DNA of 64,000 nt from Vandammella animalimorsus (lineage in GTDB: Bacteria > Pseudomonadota > Gammaproteobacteria > Burkholderiales > Burkholderiaceae_C), in contig NZ_NSJF01000002.1 in the NCBI RefSeq assembly GCF_002285285.1, positions 248,001-312,000 of the forward strand. Direction: 5' to 3'. The translations under genes were made by a program, and so were the position numbers. The stretch's first letter is position 1, and each line of letters begins with the position of its first letter. Shown here one piece after another: positions 21,971-30,025 of this stretch. A model generated the notes under the pieces. It did no database searches, had not been told where the DNA came from, and was given only the letters and a program-made list of their open reading frames with translations.

Positions 21971-22869
21971 GGCGCCGCCGCATCTCCATCGCCCTGTTTT
22001 TGCTGGCGCTGGGCCTGTTCTGGGGCGCCATGCTGCTGTCGGACCAGTTTGCGGCGCCCGATTCCTCGCAGCAATTGCTGGACGAGGCACTGCTCGATGG
22101 CGCGAATGAAGTGGTATTGCTGGGCGCGCACTCCCAGCCTGCCTGGGCGAGACAAACCGAAGTCAGCTTCAGCAAAGCGCCTGGCGCCTACGCCCGCCTC
22201 ATTGGCCGCGCCGTGCAACTGCGCAGCTGGCGCCAGGGCGAGCGCCTGTACCTTCAAGCGCACAGCCCCATGGCCGGTCAGTCGGTCGGCATTCTGGCGC
22301 TGCACCTGCCCGCCCACATCCGCCGCCTGCGCGGCACCGACCTGACTCTCCGCACCGAGGTGCCAATGCCTGCCCTGCATGTCGAGGCCCAGGGCATCCA
22401 CTGGCAGCGCGGCCAGGTCGGGCAGCTGCAGCTGGTCTCGCACATCCCATGCCGCCCCGATGAGGCACAGCCCGAGGCCAGCCCAGCCAACCCCGCCCCC
22501 AACGTCGCCCCCAACACCGCCCAACCGGCCGAGCCCGCGCCCATGCCCGCCGCAGCCCAGGCCCGCTGCGCCCAGCAAGCAGACGGCTCCGGCGAGGTCG
22601 TGATCAATGCCGAGCAGGTCGAGCGGCTGTGCATCGTCAACGCCGGCGGCCGCGTTGAACTCCAACATGGCGGGCAACTGCAGCAACTGCAACTGCACGC
22701 CAGCGAAGACAGCCGGCTGGACAGCCAGCAGCTCAGCGCCGTGCTGCCCCTGCTGCAACTGCAGCCCCTCACCCCCGAGCAGCGGCAGGCACTGCAGCAG
22801 CCCTGCCCAGACTGCTTCGTCAGCGACAGCCTGCCCCTGTGCGCCCCGCCTGCGCCGGTGGGGCCGTAG
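21967..22869 (+). CDS. Membrane-anchored hypothetical protein of the ABC cluster
   Basis: 300 aa. One N-terminal membrane segment (residues 7-25, ISIALFLLALGLFWGAMLL), then a periplasmic part. It has alternating short hydrophobic strands such as VGILALHLPAHIRRLRGTDL and a second similar region near the C-terminus (RLCIVNAGGRVELQHGGQLQQ), separated by a Pro/Ala-rich linker (about residues 165-195). The pattern recalls the beta-helical putative adhesin / GIN type domain, but I cannot assign it. The start overlaps the permease stop by ATGA, so it is probably an accessory subunit of that transporter. Confidence 0.72.
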   Translation: MRRRRISIALFLLALGLFWGAMLLSDQFAAPDSSQQLLDEALLDGANEVVLLGAHSQPAWARQTEVSFSKAPGAYARLIGRAVQLRSWRQGERLYLQAHSPMAGQSVGILALHLPAHIRRLRGTDLTLRTEVPMPALHVEAQGIHWQRGQVGQLQLVSHIPCRPDEAQPEASPANPAPNVAPNTAQPAEPAPMPAAAQARCAQQADGSGEVVINAEQVERLCIVNAGGRVELQHGGQLQQLQLHASEDSRLDSQQLSAVLPLLQLQPLTPEQRQALQQPCPDCFVSDSLPLCAPPAPVGP

Positions 22870-23218
22870 CGCAGCTTGTGCTTTGTGGCGGACGGGGCGA
22901 CCCAAGCAGACCACAAGGCTTGGCATGGCAAACCCGTAGCGATATATCAGCCAGCAATCGCCTGGCCTGCACGCCAAAATGTCGCCCATTGAAGCGCAAC
23001 TGCCCCTGCTGCGTGCGCTGAGGCCCGGCCCGCTTGCTTGCCGCTGGAACCTGCACCGCCCTGCCACGACGCCTGCGAAAGCGCCAAGGCGCAATACGCC
23101 CCGCTCAGCCACCTGCAAGACGCCGACCCTACCACCCGCGCCCACCTCGCCCGCGTCATATCGGCACCTGCGGCGCAGGGCAAAATGCTTATGTGACCAT
23201 CAATAACAAGGCGGAAGG
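22870..23218. other. Gap with a possible degraded reading frame
   Basis: Nothing intact. A plus-strand frame begins MSPIEAQLPLLRALR at 22980, and a one-base shift near 23022 opens a host-like frame continuing through ESAKAQYAPLSHLQDADP to a stop near 23196. This reads like a small gene broken by a frameshift, but I cannot name it. It lies between the ABC cluster and a transposase remnant, at the left edge of an AT-rich segment. Confidence 0.25.
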
Positions 23219-23326
23219 CTACGTTGCCTCAGCCACCGTCGTCTTGCCCTGGATGATCTCAAGCACCAGCGCCGACTTGCGCCGCGCTGTCCAACGTTTG
23301 ATTTCTTCGTCCATTACTGCACTCAT
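23219..23326 (-). pseudogene. Truncated IS3-type OrfA (DUF1153-like) N-terminus
   Basis: A 35-codon frame with a good ribosome site (GAGGAGA, 7 bases before the ATG). It encodes MSAVMDEEIKRWTARRKSAL and then LVLEIIQGKTTVAEA before a stop. This is the start of the helix-turn-helix transposase subunit of IS3-family elements; the rest of OrfA and all of OrfB are absent. A remnant of a past insertion, marking the junction between host-like and AT-rich DNA. Confidence 0.7.
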
Positions 23327-23432
23327 TGGGTGTCTCCTCTAGTGAAGGTAACACCTGAGCAGGAAATCAGTGGGTCATTACAAAGCCAGCATCTTGATTT
23401 ACTGATTTTTTGAGACTGAGGAAAAGCAATAA

Positions 23433-23460
23433 GCCGTTGAAGTGAGCTTCAACGGCTTTT
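23433..23460. terminator. Hairpin terminator, possibly bidirectional
   Basis: Ten-base perfect stem GCCGTTGAAG/CTTCAACGGC with loop TGAG, followed on the plus strand by TTTTGTTT and preceded by A-rich sequence. It sits 44 bases beyond the stop of the AT-rich ATPase gene and could end its transcript from the minus side, although the T run is better on the plus strand. Confidence 0.65.
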
Positions 23461-23503
23461 GTTTAAAAACTATTAAAAAATCTTCTCACTTTTGGAGGCT
23501 TGC

Positions 23504-25054
23504 TTAGTTAAATATTGAAAGATGTGCTTTTAATGCATTGTGAACAAATATCTCATATTCAAAAAGTATTTCATCATCACCACGGAATGAAAATCTCATT
23601 TTATTACTTTTCCTATCAATATTTCCGACTATTCCCATGCGAAACAAATCTTTTAATATTTCCCTGAGCCCAAATCTTTGCAGAAGCTTCTTCGTATCAC
23701 TGTATTCTTCAGCTTTTTTACGCACTCTTTCATCAAGCTCGGAAACACTCGAAATTTGCTTACATCCATAAAAAATGTTTTTAATTCCTTCAATTTCTTC
23801 TGCTTTATATTTCGCCATTAACCCCTCTGCAAGCTCCTGCCAAGAATCTTTAGAATATGCCTTTCTGATTGCCTCGAGGCTTTGCAAAGTAAAACTTTCT
23901 TCTTCTGGATATTGATCCTGCACTTTAAGGAGTAATCGTACTATATCCCTAGGACGATACCAAGAATTGTGAAGAATATAGTTTTGCGGTGATTGTCTAT
24001 AAATTTCCTTGGGAAAATAATTATCCCAAATATCTGAAGATTTTATCCGCTTACCTCCGGATTCCTCTATGGCATTATTAATTCTTTGTTCAATTATATG
24101 GAGAAGTGGTTGCTGCTTTGCGTCATGCCCAGGGCGATTCCATAAAATAGCACTCCCAAAATCTGCAATGGGTTTATTTATCTCTTTCCCAAGAGCTTCT
24201 GTTTCACTAAGAACTTCAGATCGAACAGCTGCATATAAGCAAATCGGATAACCTTTTTGCTTAAAAACAGCGTTCATTCGTTCTATAGAGACAATCAAAT
24301 CTCGAATTAGGCGAACATCCCTCTTATGTTGTTTTCTGCTAACATAATTAAGTTCAAGCTCATCAAAGAAAATATTTAAATTATCCCCTCCAGAATCCAG
24401 CTCATTGAAAAGTTCATCTGCCAAACAAACCAATTCATTAAATTTAACTCTTGCCACTCCGCTCTCATCCCACGAAAAATTAATATTGAGCCTTGGCGAT
24501 TTGCTGATTTCAATCTCTCCATTTTTTAATTTTGGAAAAAGTCCAATTAATCCATTTTTTTTGCGTTCGGAGAACTTTTCAGAGCCAACTAACGAGATAA
24601 AATCAGATAAATTCGCGTTATTTTGAAATGGCTTCACCACTCCTCCCTTCAATAACGTGGAAATTTTTTTGTATATAAACCACCTCCAGACTGCTTCATA
24701 ATCATCACCATCATATGAGCTGGAGTTGCTTTTTTCATCAACTAACTGTATTCTAGCTGCTCGAGTAAATTCTTTACGAATATCTTCACCAATTTCGGAC
24801 TTAAATAAAACAAAACTAGAATGATTATTTTCATTTTCACTCAATTTAATTGAAATATATCTGAGTAACGCAGTTTTTCCTGTCCCCTTAAGTCCAGTAA
24901 TATAATATTTATCTTGAGACAAAAATTTATCTACCATTAACGATGGGGGAATTACAAAAGAAGCAAGGAATCGCTTTTCTTCTTCAGGACTATTGCTCAA
25001 AACCTCATTTTTTGCATCCGTCTTTCCAAGAAAGATATCTTTCAATTTAATCAT
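23504..25054 (-). CDS. AT-rich P-loop ATPase, Sll1717-like
   Basis: 516 aa. Walker A GLKGTGKT (residues 54-61) and Walker B NIFFDELE (227-234). Arg/Lys-rich segments follow, and a C-terminal winged-helix-like region (LLQRFGLREILKDLFRMGIV) may bind nucleic acid or a partner. It matches the character of proteins called P-loop ATPase, Sll1717 family, a STAND-like group of unknown function. Codon use and base content differ sharply from all neighbours (A/T-ending codons, many Lys/Asn/Ile), so it is almost certainly acquired. It starts 25 bases after the guaA stop with TGGAG as ribosome site and no terminator between, so it should be read from the guaA transcript. A defence or stress role is possible but not shown. 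Confidence 0.85.
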   Translation of the reverse strand: MIKLKDIFLGKTDAKNEVLSNSPEEEKRFLASFVIPPSLMVDKFLSQDKYYITGLKGTGKTALLRYISIKLSENENNHSSFVLFKSEIGEDIRKEFTRAARIQLVDEKSNSSSYDGDDYEAVWRWFIYKKISTLLKGGVVKPFQNNANLSDFISLVGSEKFSERKKNGLIGLFPKLKNGEIEISKSPRLNINFSWDESGVARVKFNELVCLADELFNELDSGGDNLNIFFDELELNYVSRKQHKRDVRLIRDLIVSIERMNAVFKQKGYPICLYAAVRSEVLSETEALGKEINKPIADFGSAILWNRPGHDAKQQPLLHIIEQRINNAIEESGGKRIKSSDIWDNYFPKEIYRQSPQNYILHNSWYRPRDIVRLLLKVQDQYPEEESFTLQSLEAIRKAYSKDSWQELAEGLMAKYKAEEIEGIKNIFYGCKQISSVSELDERVRKKAEEYSDTKKLLQRFGLREILKDLFRMGIVGNIDRKSNKMRFSFRGDDEILFEYEIFVHNALKAHLSIFN

Positions 25055-25079
25055 AAAAATATCTCCAAAAGATTATCGT

Positions 25080-26726
25080 TTACTCCCACTCAATCGTCGC
25101 AGGCGGTTTGCTGCTCACGTCATAGGTCACGCGGTTGATGCCGCGCACTTCGTTGATGATGCGCGATGACACTTTTTTCAGCAGCGCATACGGCAGTTCC
25201 GCCCAGTCGGCGGTCATGAAGTCGCTGGTCTGGACGGCGCGGAGGGCGACGACGTAGTCGTAGGTGCGGCCATCGCCCATGACGCCGACGGATTTGACGG
25301 GCAGGAAGACGGTGAAGGCTTGGCTGGTGAGGTCGTACCAGGTTTTGCCGCTGTGGGGTTCGATGGTTGAGCGCAGTTCTTCAATAAAGATGGCGTCGGC
25401 CTGGCGCAAGAGGTCGGCGTATTCCTTTTTGATTTCGCCCAAGATACGCACGCCAAGACCGGGGCCGGGGAAGGGGTGGCGATAGACCATGTCGTGCGGC
25501 AGGCCGAGCGCCACGCCGAGTTCGCGCACTTCGTCCTTGAAGAGGTCGCGCAGCGGCTCCAGCAGCTTCAGGCCGAGTTGTTCGGGCAGGCCGCCGACGT
25601 TGTGGTGGCTTTTGATGACCACGGCTTTCTTGCTCTTGGCGCCGCCCGATTCAATCACATCGGGATAAATCGTGCCTTGTGCGAGGAAGGTTGCGCCCTT
25701 GACGGCTCGACCGCCGTCAACGCCTGAGCCTTCGCCACTGCCTGCGGCTTTGAGTTTTTCCGCCTCGGCCTTGAACACATCGACGAACAGCTTGCCGATG
25801 ATCTTGCGCTTTTGTTCGGGGTCGGAGACGCCCTTCAGTGCATCCAGGAACAACTGACTAGCATCGACGCGCACCACCTTGGCATGCAGCTTGCCGGCGA
25901 ACATGTCCATCACCATGTCGCCTTCGTTGAGGCGCAGCAGGCCGTGATCGACGAACACGCAAGTGAGCTGGTCGCCAATGGCGCGGTGAATCAGCGCTGC
26001 GGCTACGGAGGAATCGACGCCGCCGGATAGACCCAAAATGACTTCTTCATCGCCCACTTGTGCGCGGATTTTTTCCACCGCTTCTTCGATGTGGTCGCGC
26101 ATGATCCAGTCCGGCTTGGCGGCACAGATGTCGAGCACAAAGCGCTCCAGCATGGCGCGCCCCTGTACGGTGTGAGTCACTTCCGGGTGGAATTGCACGC
26201 CGTAGAAGCGCCGCGCCTCGTCGGCCATGCCGGCGATGGGGCAGCTGGGCGTGCTGGCCATGACCTTGAAGCCCTCGGGCAAGGCGGTCACCTTGTCGCC
26301 GTGGCTCATCCACACCTTCAGCATGCCGTGGCCTTCGGGGGTGTGGAAGTCTTGAATGTCTTTGAGCAGCGCGGTGTGGCCGCGGGCGCGCACTTCGGCG
26401 TAGCCAAATTCGCGGGTATGGCTGCCCTCGACCTGGCCGCCGAGCTGCTGCGCCATGGTTTGCATGCCGTAGCAGATGCCGAGCACGGGTAGGCCGAGTT
26501 CAAAGGCGTCGTCGGGCGCGCGGTCATCCACCTCATAGACGCTGGCGTGGCTGCCAGAGAGGATGATGCCCTTGAGGTGCCCATCGGCGGCGTAGTCGCG
26601 CAGCCAGTCGCTGCTCACATCGCAGGGATGCACTTCGCAATAAACGTTGGCTTCGCGGATGCGGCGGGCGATGAGCTGGGTGACTTGCGAGCCGAAGTCG
26701 AGGATGAGGATTTTGTCGTGTTGCAT
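25080..26726 (-). CDS. guaA: GMP synthase (glutamine-hydrolysing)
   Basis: Converts XMP to GMP. 548 aa: N-terminal class I glutaminase with the nucleophile in [15 protein letters not shown] and the His in FHPEVTHT, an ATP-pyrophosphatase domain with [17 protein letters not shown], and the C-terminal dimer domain ([17 protein letters not shown], ending IEWE). A Gly/Ser-rich insert ([17 protein letters not shown]) precedes the [15 protein letters not shown] motif; its DNA carries an 8-base inverted repeat TTGACGGC/GCCGTCAA (25699-25720). The start is the ATG of [14 protein letters not shown]. In relatives guaB lies immediately upstream; here about 5.4 kb with two unrelated genes intervene. The 3' end of guaA is a known integration hotspot, and foreign DNA adjoins it here. 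Confidence 0.97.
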   Translation of the reverse strand: MQHDKILILDFGSQVTQLIARRIREANVYCEVHPCDVSSDWLRDYAADGHLKGIILSGSHASVYEVDDRAPDDAFELGLPVLGICYGMQTMAQQLGGQVEGSHTREFGYAEVRARGHTALLKDIQDFHTPEGHGMLKVWMSHGDKVTALPEGFKVMASTPSCPIAGMADEARRFYGVQFHPEVTHTVQGRAMLERFVLDICAAKPDWIMRDHIEEAVEKIRAQVGDEEVILGLSGGVDSSVAAALIHRAIGDQLTCVFVDHGLLRLNEGDMVMDMFAGKLHAKVVRVDASQLFLDALKGVSDPEQKRKIIGKLFVDVFKAEAEKLKAAGSGEGSGVDGGRAVKGATFLAQGTIYPDVIESGGAKSKKAVVIKSHHNVGGLPEQLGLKLLEPLRDLFKDEVRELGVALGLPHDMVYRHPFPGPGLGVRILGEIKKEYADLLRQADAIFIEELRSTIEPHSGKTWYDLTSQAFTVFLPVKSVGVMGDGRTYDYVVALRAVQTSDFMTADWAELPYALLKKVSSRIINEVRGINRVTYDVSSKPPATIEWE

Positions 26727-27086
26727 GGCGGCGGGGGAAGGCTGGCGGGGAGGCGGAAAAACAGAGGACCAAGATGGCAGCGGGCGAGGGCGCAGTGCAG
26801 CCTGTGCGGTGACGGCGCTGGTGAACAGCCGCGCCCTGCGGCGCTGTGGCCCCGCATGGGCCCTCATGGCGCAGCCCCCGCTGTAAAGGGCCGCTATTTT
26901 GGCCTATCAGGCCATGCCGCGCCGCGAGCCTGGCGCAGCCATGGCAAGCGGGGGCGCGCCGCGTTGTCAATAAGTGTATTTGCGCGTTAGAGGGCGCAAG
27001 AAAACGTATCTTGCGGGGCCTTTTCTCTAGCATAATGGCGCGGATTTTTCGTCTTTTTTCCGCTTCCACTTGTGTGAAAGGTCGTC
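26727..27086. other. Divergent promoter region between guaA and the surface-protein gene
   Basis: No gene seen. A CATAAT box near 27030 with no good -35 may serve the plus-strand surface-protein gene, whose AAAGG ribosome site is 8 bases before its ATG. A CG-rich half nearer guaA probably holds the guaA promoter, which I could not place. Confidence 0.35.
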
Positions 27087-29951
27087 ATGAAACATAAAAA
27101 GCATAAGGTTACATTTGTCCGTTCGGCCGTGCTGCTGGCCTGTCTGACTGCGGGGGGGGGGGCCTGGGCGCAACACCAGCCCTGGACCTGTAATGACGAG
27201 ATGTACGTGGGGCGCAGCGCTGACTCGAAAGCTACAGGTCTGTATACGTATCAGATGAATCCTTGGGGCGGCGGGGCGCAGGGGAACGTCAATGGCCCCA
27301 TTGATGCAGGTGGCCCAGCCGCCGCCGCCTACAAAGACTTGAACGCACTGGCCTACAACCCGCGCGACAACTACCTGTACGCCATGAAGCGGGTTACTGT
27401 GGGGCCAGACGGCACCGGAAACTCAGACGGTAGCGGCAACCGCATCGGCCTGTACCGCATTGGCCATTTGGGCGGCCTTCCTTTTGTTATTCCCTTCAGC
27501 CCGAACAACGGCGCTCCCTACCAGAACGCACTGCGCGTGCAGTTTGTGGATACCGCTGGCAATGCCGTGACCAGCCCCATCAACGGCGCTGCCGCGACTT
27601 TTGACCGGTATGGCAACTACTTCATGGTGGATGGGCCCCGCAGCCAGCTGTATGTGGTGCAAGGCCTGCACTCCGTTGCTGCCGGTAGCGCTGCCCAGCC
27701 TGATCCTGCCCCCAAAAAAGCGTGGCAGCTCCAGTTTAAAGATGAAGAAGCCGCAAACCTGCCAGCCGGTTACAAGGCTGGCTTGGCGCCCACTCCGTCT
27801 GGCGCGAAGATCATCACCGACTTTGCGGTGCGCCAGGCCGAAAGCACGGGCACGCAAAGCGTGCTGTATGGCCTGGGCGACAAGATGGATGGCAAGTGGT
27901 ATCTGTACCGCTTCCGGGTCACCCAGCCGCAGGCTGAGGTCTCGGCCACCAGCGGGCACGCCGCCCATGTCTCCCGTCTTGAAATTACGGGGATGAACAT
28001 TGGCGGCTACATGGCCTCTGCCGCCATGCGCCGCGATGGCAAGCTGTTCGTCTATGCCTCAGGCGGCAAGGTGTTTGAAATCAACGTGGAAACGGGCGCC
28101 GCTACGGAAGTGTTTACCGCCGTGGCAGCTGGGAATTCCGACGGCGCTTCGTGCATGACCTCGATTCTTGCGGCGCCCGATGGCACAATGGCAGACCCTT
28201 TCAAGGAGGGCACCAATGACGCCAGCTTCCAGTCCGATTCCGTGCTTGCCAATGATCGCTCCTACCTGCAGGAGATCGAGCTCAACGGGACGGAGAAAAA
28301 TACCGTCTTGGATCCAAACACATGGGAGCGTGTCACAGGCCCTGACAATAATGCCCTGACCCTCAATACAGACCCTACCAGCCCTGATGTAGGCAAGGTC
28401 ACCGTTGCTGCGGGGGCTGCGCCGGGGAATTATGTTTACCGGTACAAGATTTGCGTTTGGCCAGAGGTTACGCCCGCTGATAGCGCTTGCGACAAGGCCG
28501 AGGTGTTCATCAAAGTGAACGCACCCGCCCTGGAAGTCAAGGACGATGACTATGGTACCGTCGGCGTGGGGCCTGATCCCCTGTCACCCTCCGTCATTGA
28601 GAACGACACGGTTGCAGGCGTGAAGCCTGTGTTGGCAGGGTCGGGGAAAAATGCCCAGTTCGAGCCAGACTCATGGACGAAAACCAGCGGCCCGGACATC
28701 ACCTCCGCCCCAGCCAAGCCAGAATTCGACTATGGCACCGGCCAAGTCACAGTGCCTGTGGGCACGCCGCCTGGCGCTTACACCTACACCTATGAGCTTT
28801 GCACCGCTGTTGGTGCTGGCACGCTTTGCAAGGAAGCGAATGTCACGTTCAAAGTCGTGGCGCTTGTGGCAGATGACGAGAACTTTGGCGAGGTGAGCCC
28901 AGGCACGACCACGACGGAGTCCGTTTACAAGGGCGATACGGTCGATGATGCGCCAGTCGTTATTGACACGAATGCCGAGCTCAAGCCCAACTCTTGGAAG
29001 CCCAAAGCGCCCGATTCCGTTCCTCCGATTGCTGTGGGCAGCGGCCAAACCAATCAACTGACCTTGAATGCCGAGGGCAAAGTCGTTGTGCCCAGCAACG
29101 CTGCGCCAGGCTATTACACGTACAACTACACCATTTGCCTGCCTGCGCCCAACGATGCCATTTGCAAAACGGCTGAGGTGAAGGTGAAGGCGTCGGCGCC
29201 TCCGCAAGCGATCGATGCGCAGGACGACGATTGGCAAGCAACCCCCTTGGTGGCTGGCAAGAGCACGACGACTTCGATCTTCACCAACGACCAGGTGGGC
29301 AGCGCGAACGTTGCGATTGGCACAAATGCCAATTTGAAGGGCGACTGGCAGCCGGATGCGGGTAACCCTGCAGGGGGGCAAGGCAAGCTGAGTTTGAATG
29401 CTGATGGCACGATCAAGGCGGCAAAGGATGCGCCAGCGGGCATTTACAAGTTCGGCTATGCCATCTGCCTGCCAAACTCTACGACGTGCGATTCGGCCAA
29501 GGTTACTGTCAAGGTGGAGGCGGCGAAAATCGCGGCGCTGGACGACGTTTTTGACAACGTGCCGCCAGGCGGCACAACGCCTTCGATCTTCGGCAACGAT
29601 TTGGTCGATGGTCAAGATGCCTCTCTGTCGAGCGACTGGGAGCTGCAAGTCGGCTCTTGGGAGGCTGTTGGCCAGACTCCCGGGGGTAAAGCGCTGGTGT
29701 TGAATACCAATGGTACGGTGAGCGTGCCAGCGGACGCCCCCGCAGGGGAGTACAAGTACCGCTACAAAATCTGCCGCAAGGCAGCAGCACCCGTTCAATG
29801 CGATACGGCGCTTTTCACGCTGAATCTGAAGGGCGCTGGCGGCGCTCCGGCTTCCGCTACCCCCGTGCCGGTGGGCGCGCCCTGGGCCTTGGGCCTGGCG
29901 GCCCTGGGCATGCTGGGCGTGGCGCGCCGCGTGCGCCAACGTCGCAAGTGA
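27087..29951 (+). CDS. Large repeat-containing surface protein with C-terminal sorting signal
   Basis: 954 aa. Signal peptide (FVRSAVLLACLTAGGGAWAQ) whose coding DNA includes a run of 11 G (27152-27162, codons 22-26). Residues about 30-360 form an N-terminal domain with Asp/Asn/Gly-rich repeats (LNALAYNPRDNYLYAM), resembling the DUF6923 beta-propeller type. Five Ig-like repeats follow, each about 100-115 aa, starting near residues 365, 485, 594, 711 and 817. Each has a DD-x-F/Y start, a SIFxND-like segment and a closing GxYxYxYxIC...CDxAxV strand, so each probably holds one disulfide. The C-terminus is PVPVGAPWALGLAALGMLGV followed by RRVRQRR, an exosortase-type tripartite signal. GC content is visibly lower than in neighbours. 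Function unknown; a cell-surface adhesin or matrix role is inferred. Confidence 0.85.
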   Translation: MKHKKHKVTFVRSAVLLACLTAGGGAWAQHQPWTCNDEMYVGRSADSKATGLYTYQMNPWGGGAQGNVNGPIDAGGPAAAAYKDLNALAYNPRDNYLYAMKRVTVGPDGTGNSDGSGNRIGLYRIGHLGGLPFVIPFSPNNGAPYQNALRVQFVDTAGNAVTSPINGAAATFDRYGNYFMVDGPRSQLYVVQGLHSVAAGSAAQPDPAPKKAWQLQFKDEEAANLPAGYKAGLAPTPSGAKIITDFAVRQAESTGTQSVLYGLGDKMDGKWYLYRFRVTQPQAEVSATSGHAAHVSRLEITGMNIGGYMASAAMRRDGKLFVYASGGKVFEINVETGAATEVFTAVAAGNSDGASCMTSILAAPDGTMADPFKEGTNDASFQSDSVLANDRSYLQEIELNGTEKNTVLDPNTWERVTGPDNNALTLNTDPTSPDVGKVTVAAGAAPGNYVYRYKICVWPEVTPADSACDKAEVFIKVNAPALEVKDDDYGTVGVGPDPLSPSVIENDTVAGVKPVLAGSGKNAQFEPDSWTKTSGPDITSAPAKPEFDYGTGQVTVPVGTPPGAYTYTYELCTAVGAGTLCKEANVTFKVVALVADDENFGEVSPGTTTTESVYKGDTVDDAPVVIDTNAELKPNSWKPKAPDSVPPIAVGSGQTNQLTLNAEGKVVVPSNAAPGYYTYNYTICLPAPNDAICKTAEVKVKASAPPQAIDAQDDDWQATPLVAGKSTTTSIFTNDQVGSANVAIGTNANLKGDWQPDAGNPAGGQGKLSLNADGTIKAAKDAPAGIYKFGYAICLPNSTTCDSAKVTVKVEAAKIAALDDVFDNVPPGGTTPSIFGNDLVDGQDASLSSDWELQVGSWEAVGQTPGGKALVLNTNGTVSVPADAPAGEYKYRYKICRKAAAPVQCDTALFTLNLKGAGGAPASATPVPVGAPWALGLAALGMLGVARRVRQRRK
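27152..27162 (+). repeat. Run of 11 G inside a signal-peptide coding region
   Basis: Homopolymer G11 in the 5' part of the surface-protein gene. The frame is open (ON) with 11; gain or loss of one or two G would put the gene out of frame, giving early termination. Confidence 0.9.
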
Positions 29952-29963
29952 CGTGATGTGAAA

Positions 29964-29989
29964 CAGGGGGTGATGGCCCCCTGTTTTTT
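29964..29989 (+). terminator. Intrinsic terminator after the repeat surface protein
   Basis: Stem CAGGGGG/CCCCCTG (29964-29970 with 29977-29983), 6-base loop, six T. It separates the two surface-protein genes into different transcripts or attenuates the second. Confidence 0.88.
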
Positions 29990-30025
29990 GGGCGATTGAT
30001 TTTTGAATTTTCTGAAGGGGTTTTT

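Noticed and set aside
23340-25080. Integrative element with attL/attR at guaA
   Set aside because: No integrase gene and no second copy of the guaA 3' end could be found in the window, so only remnants are claimed.
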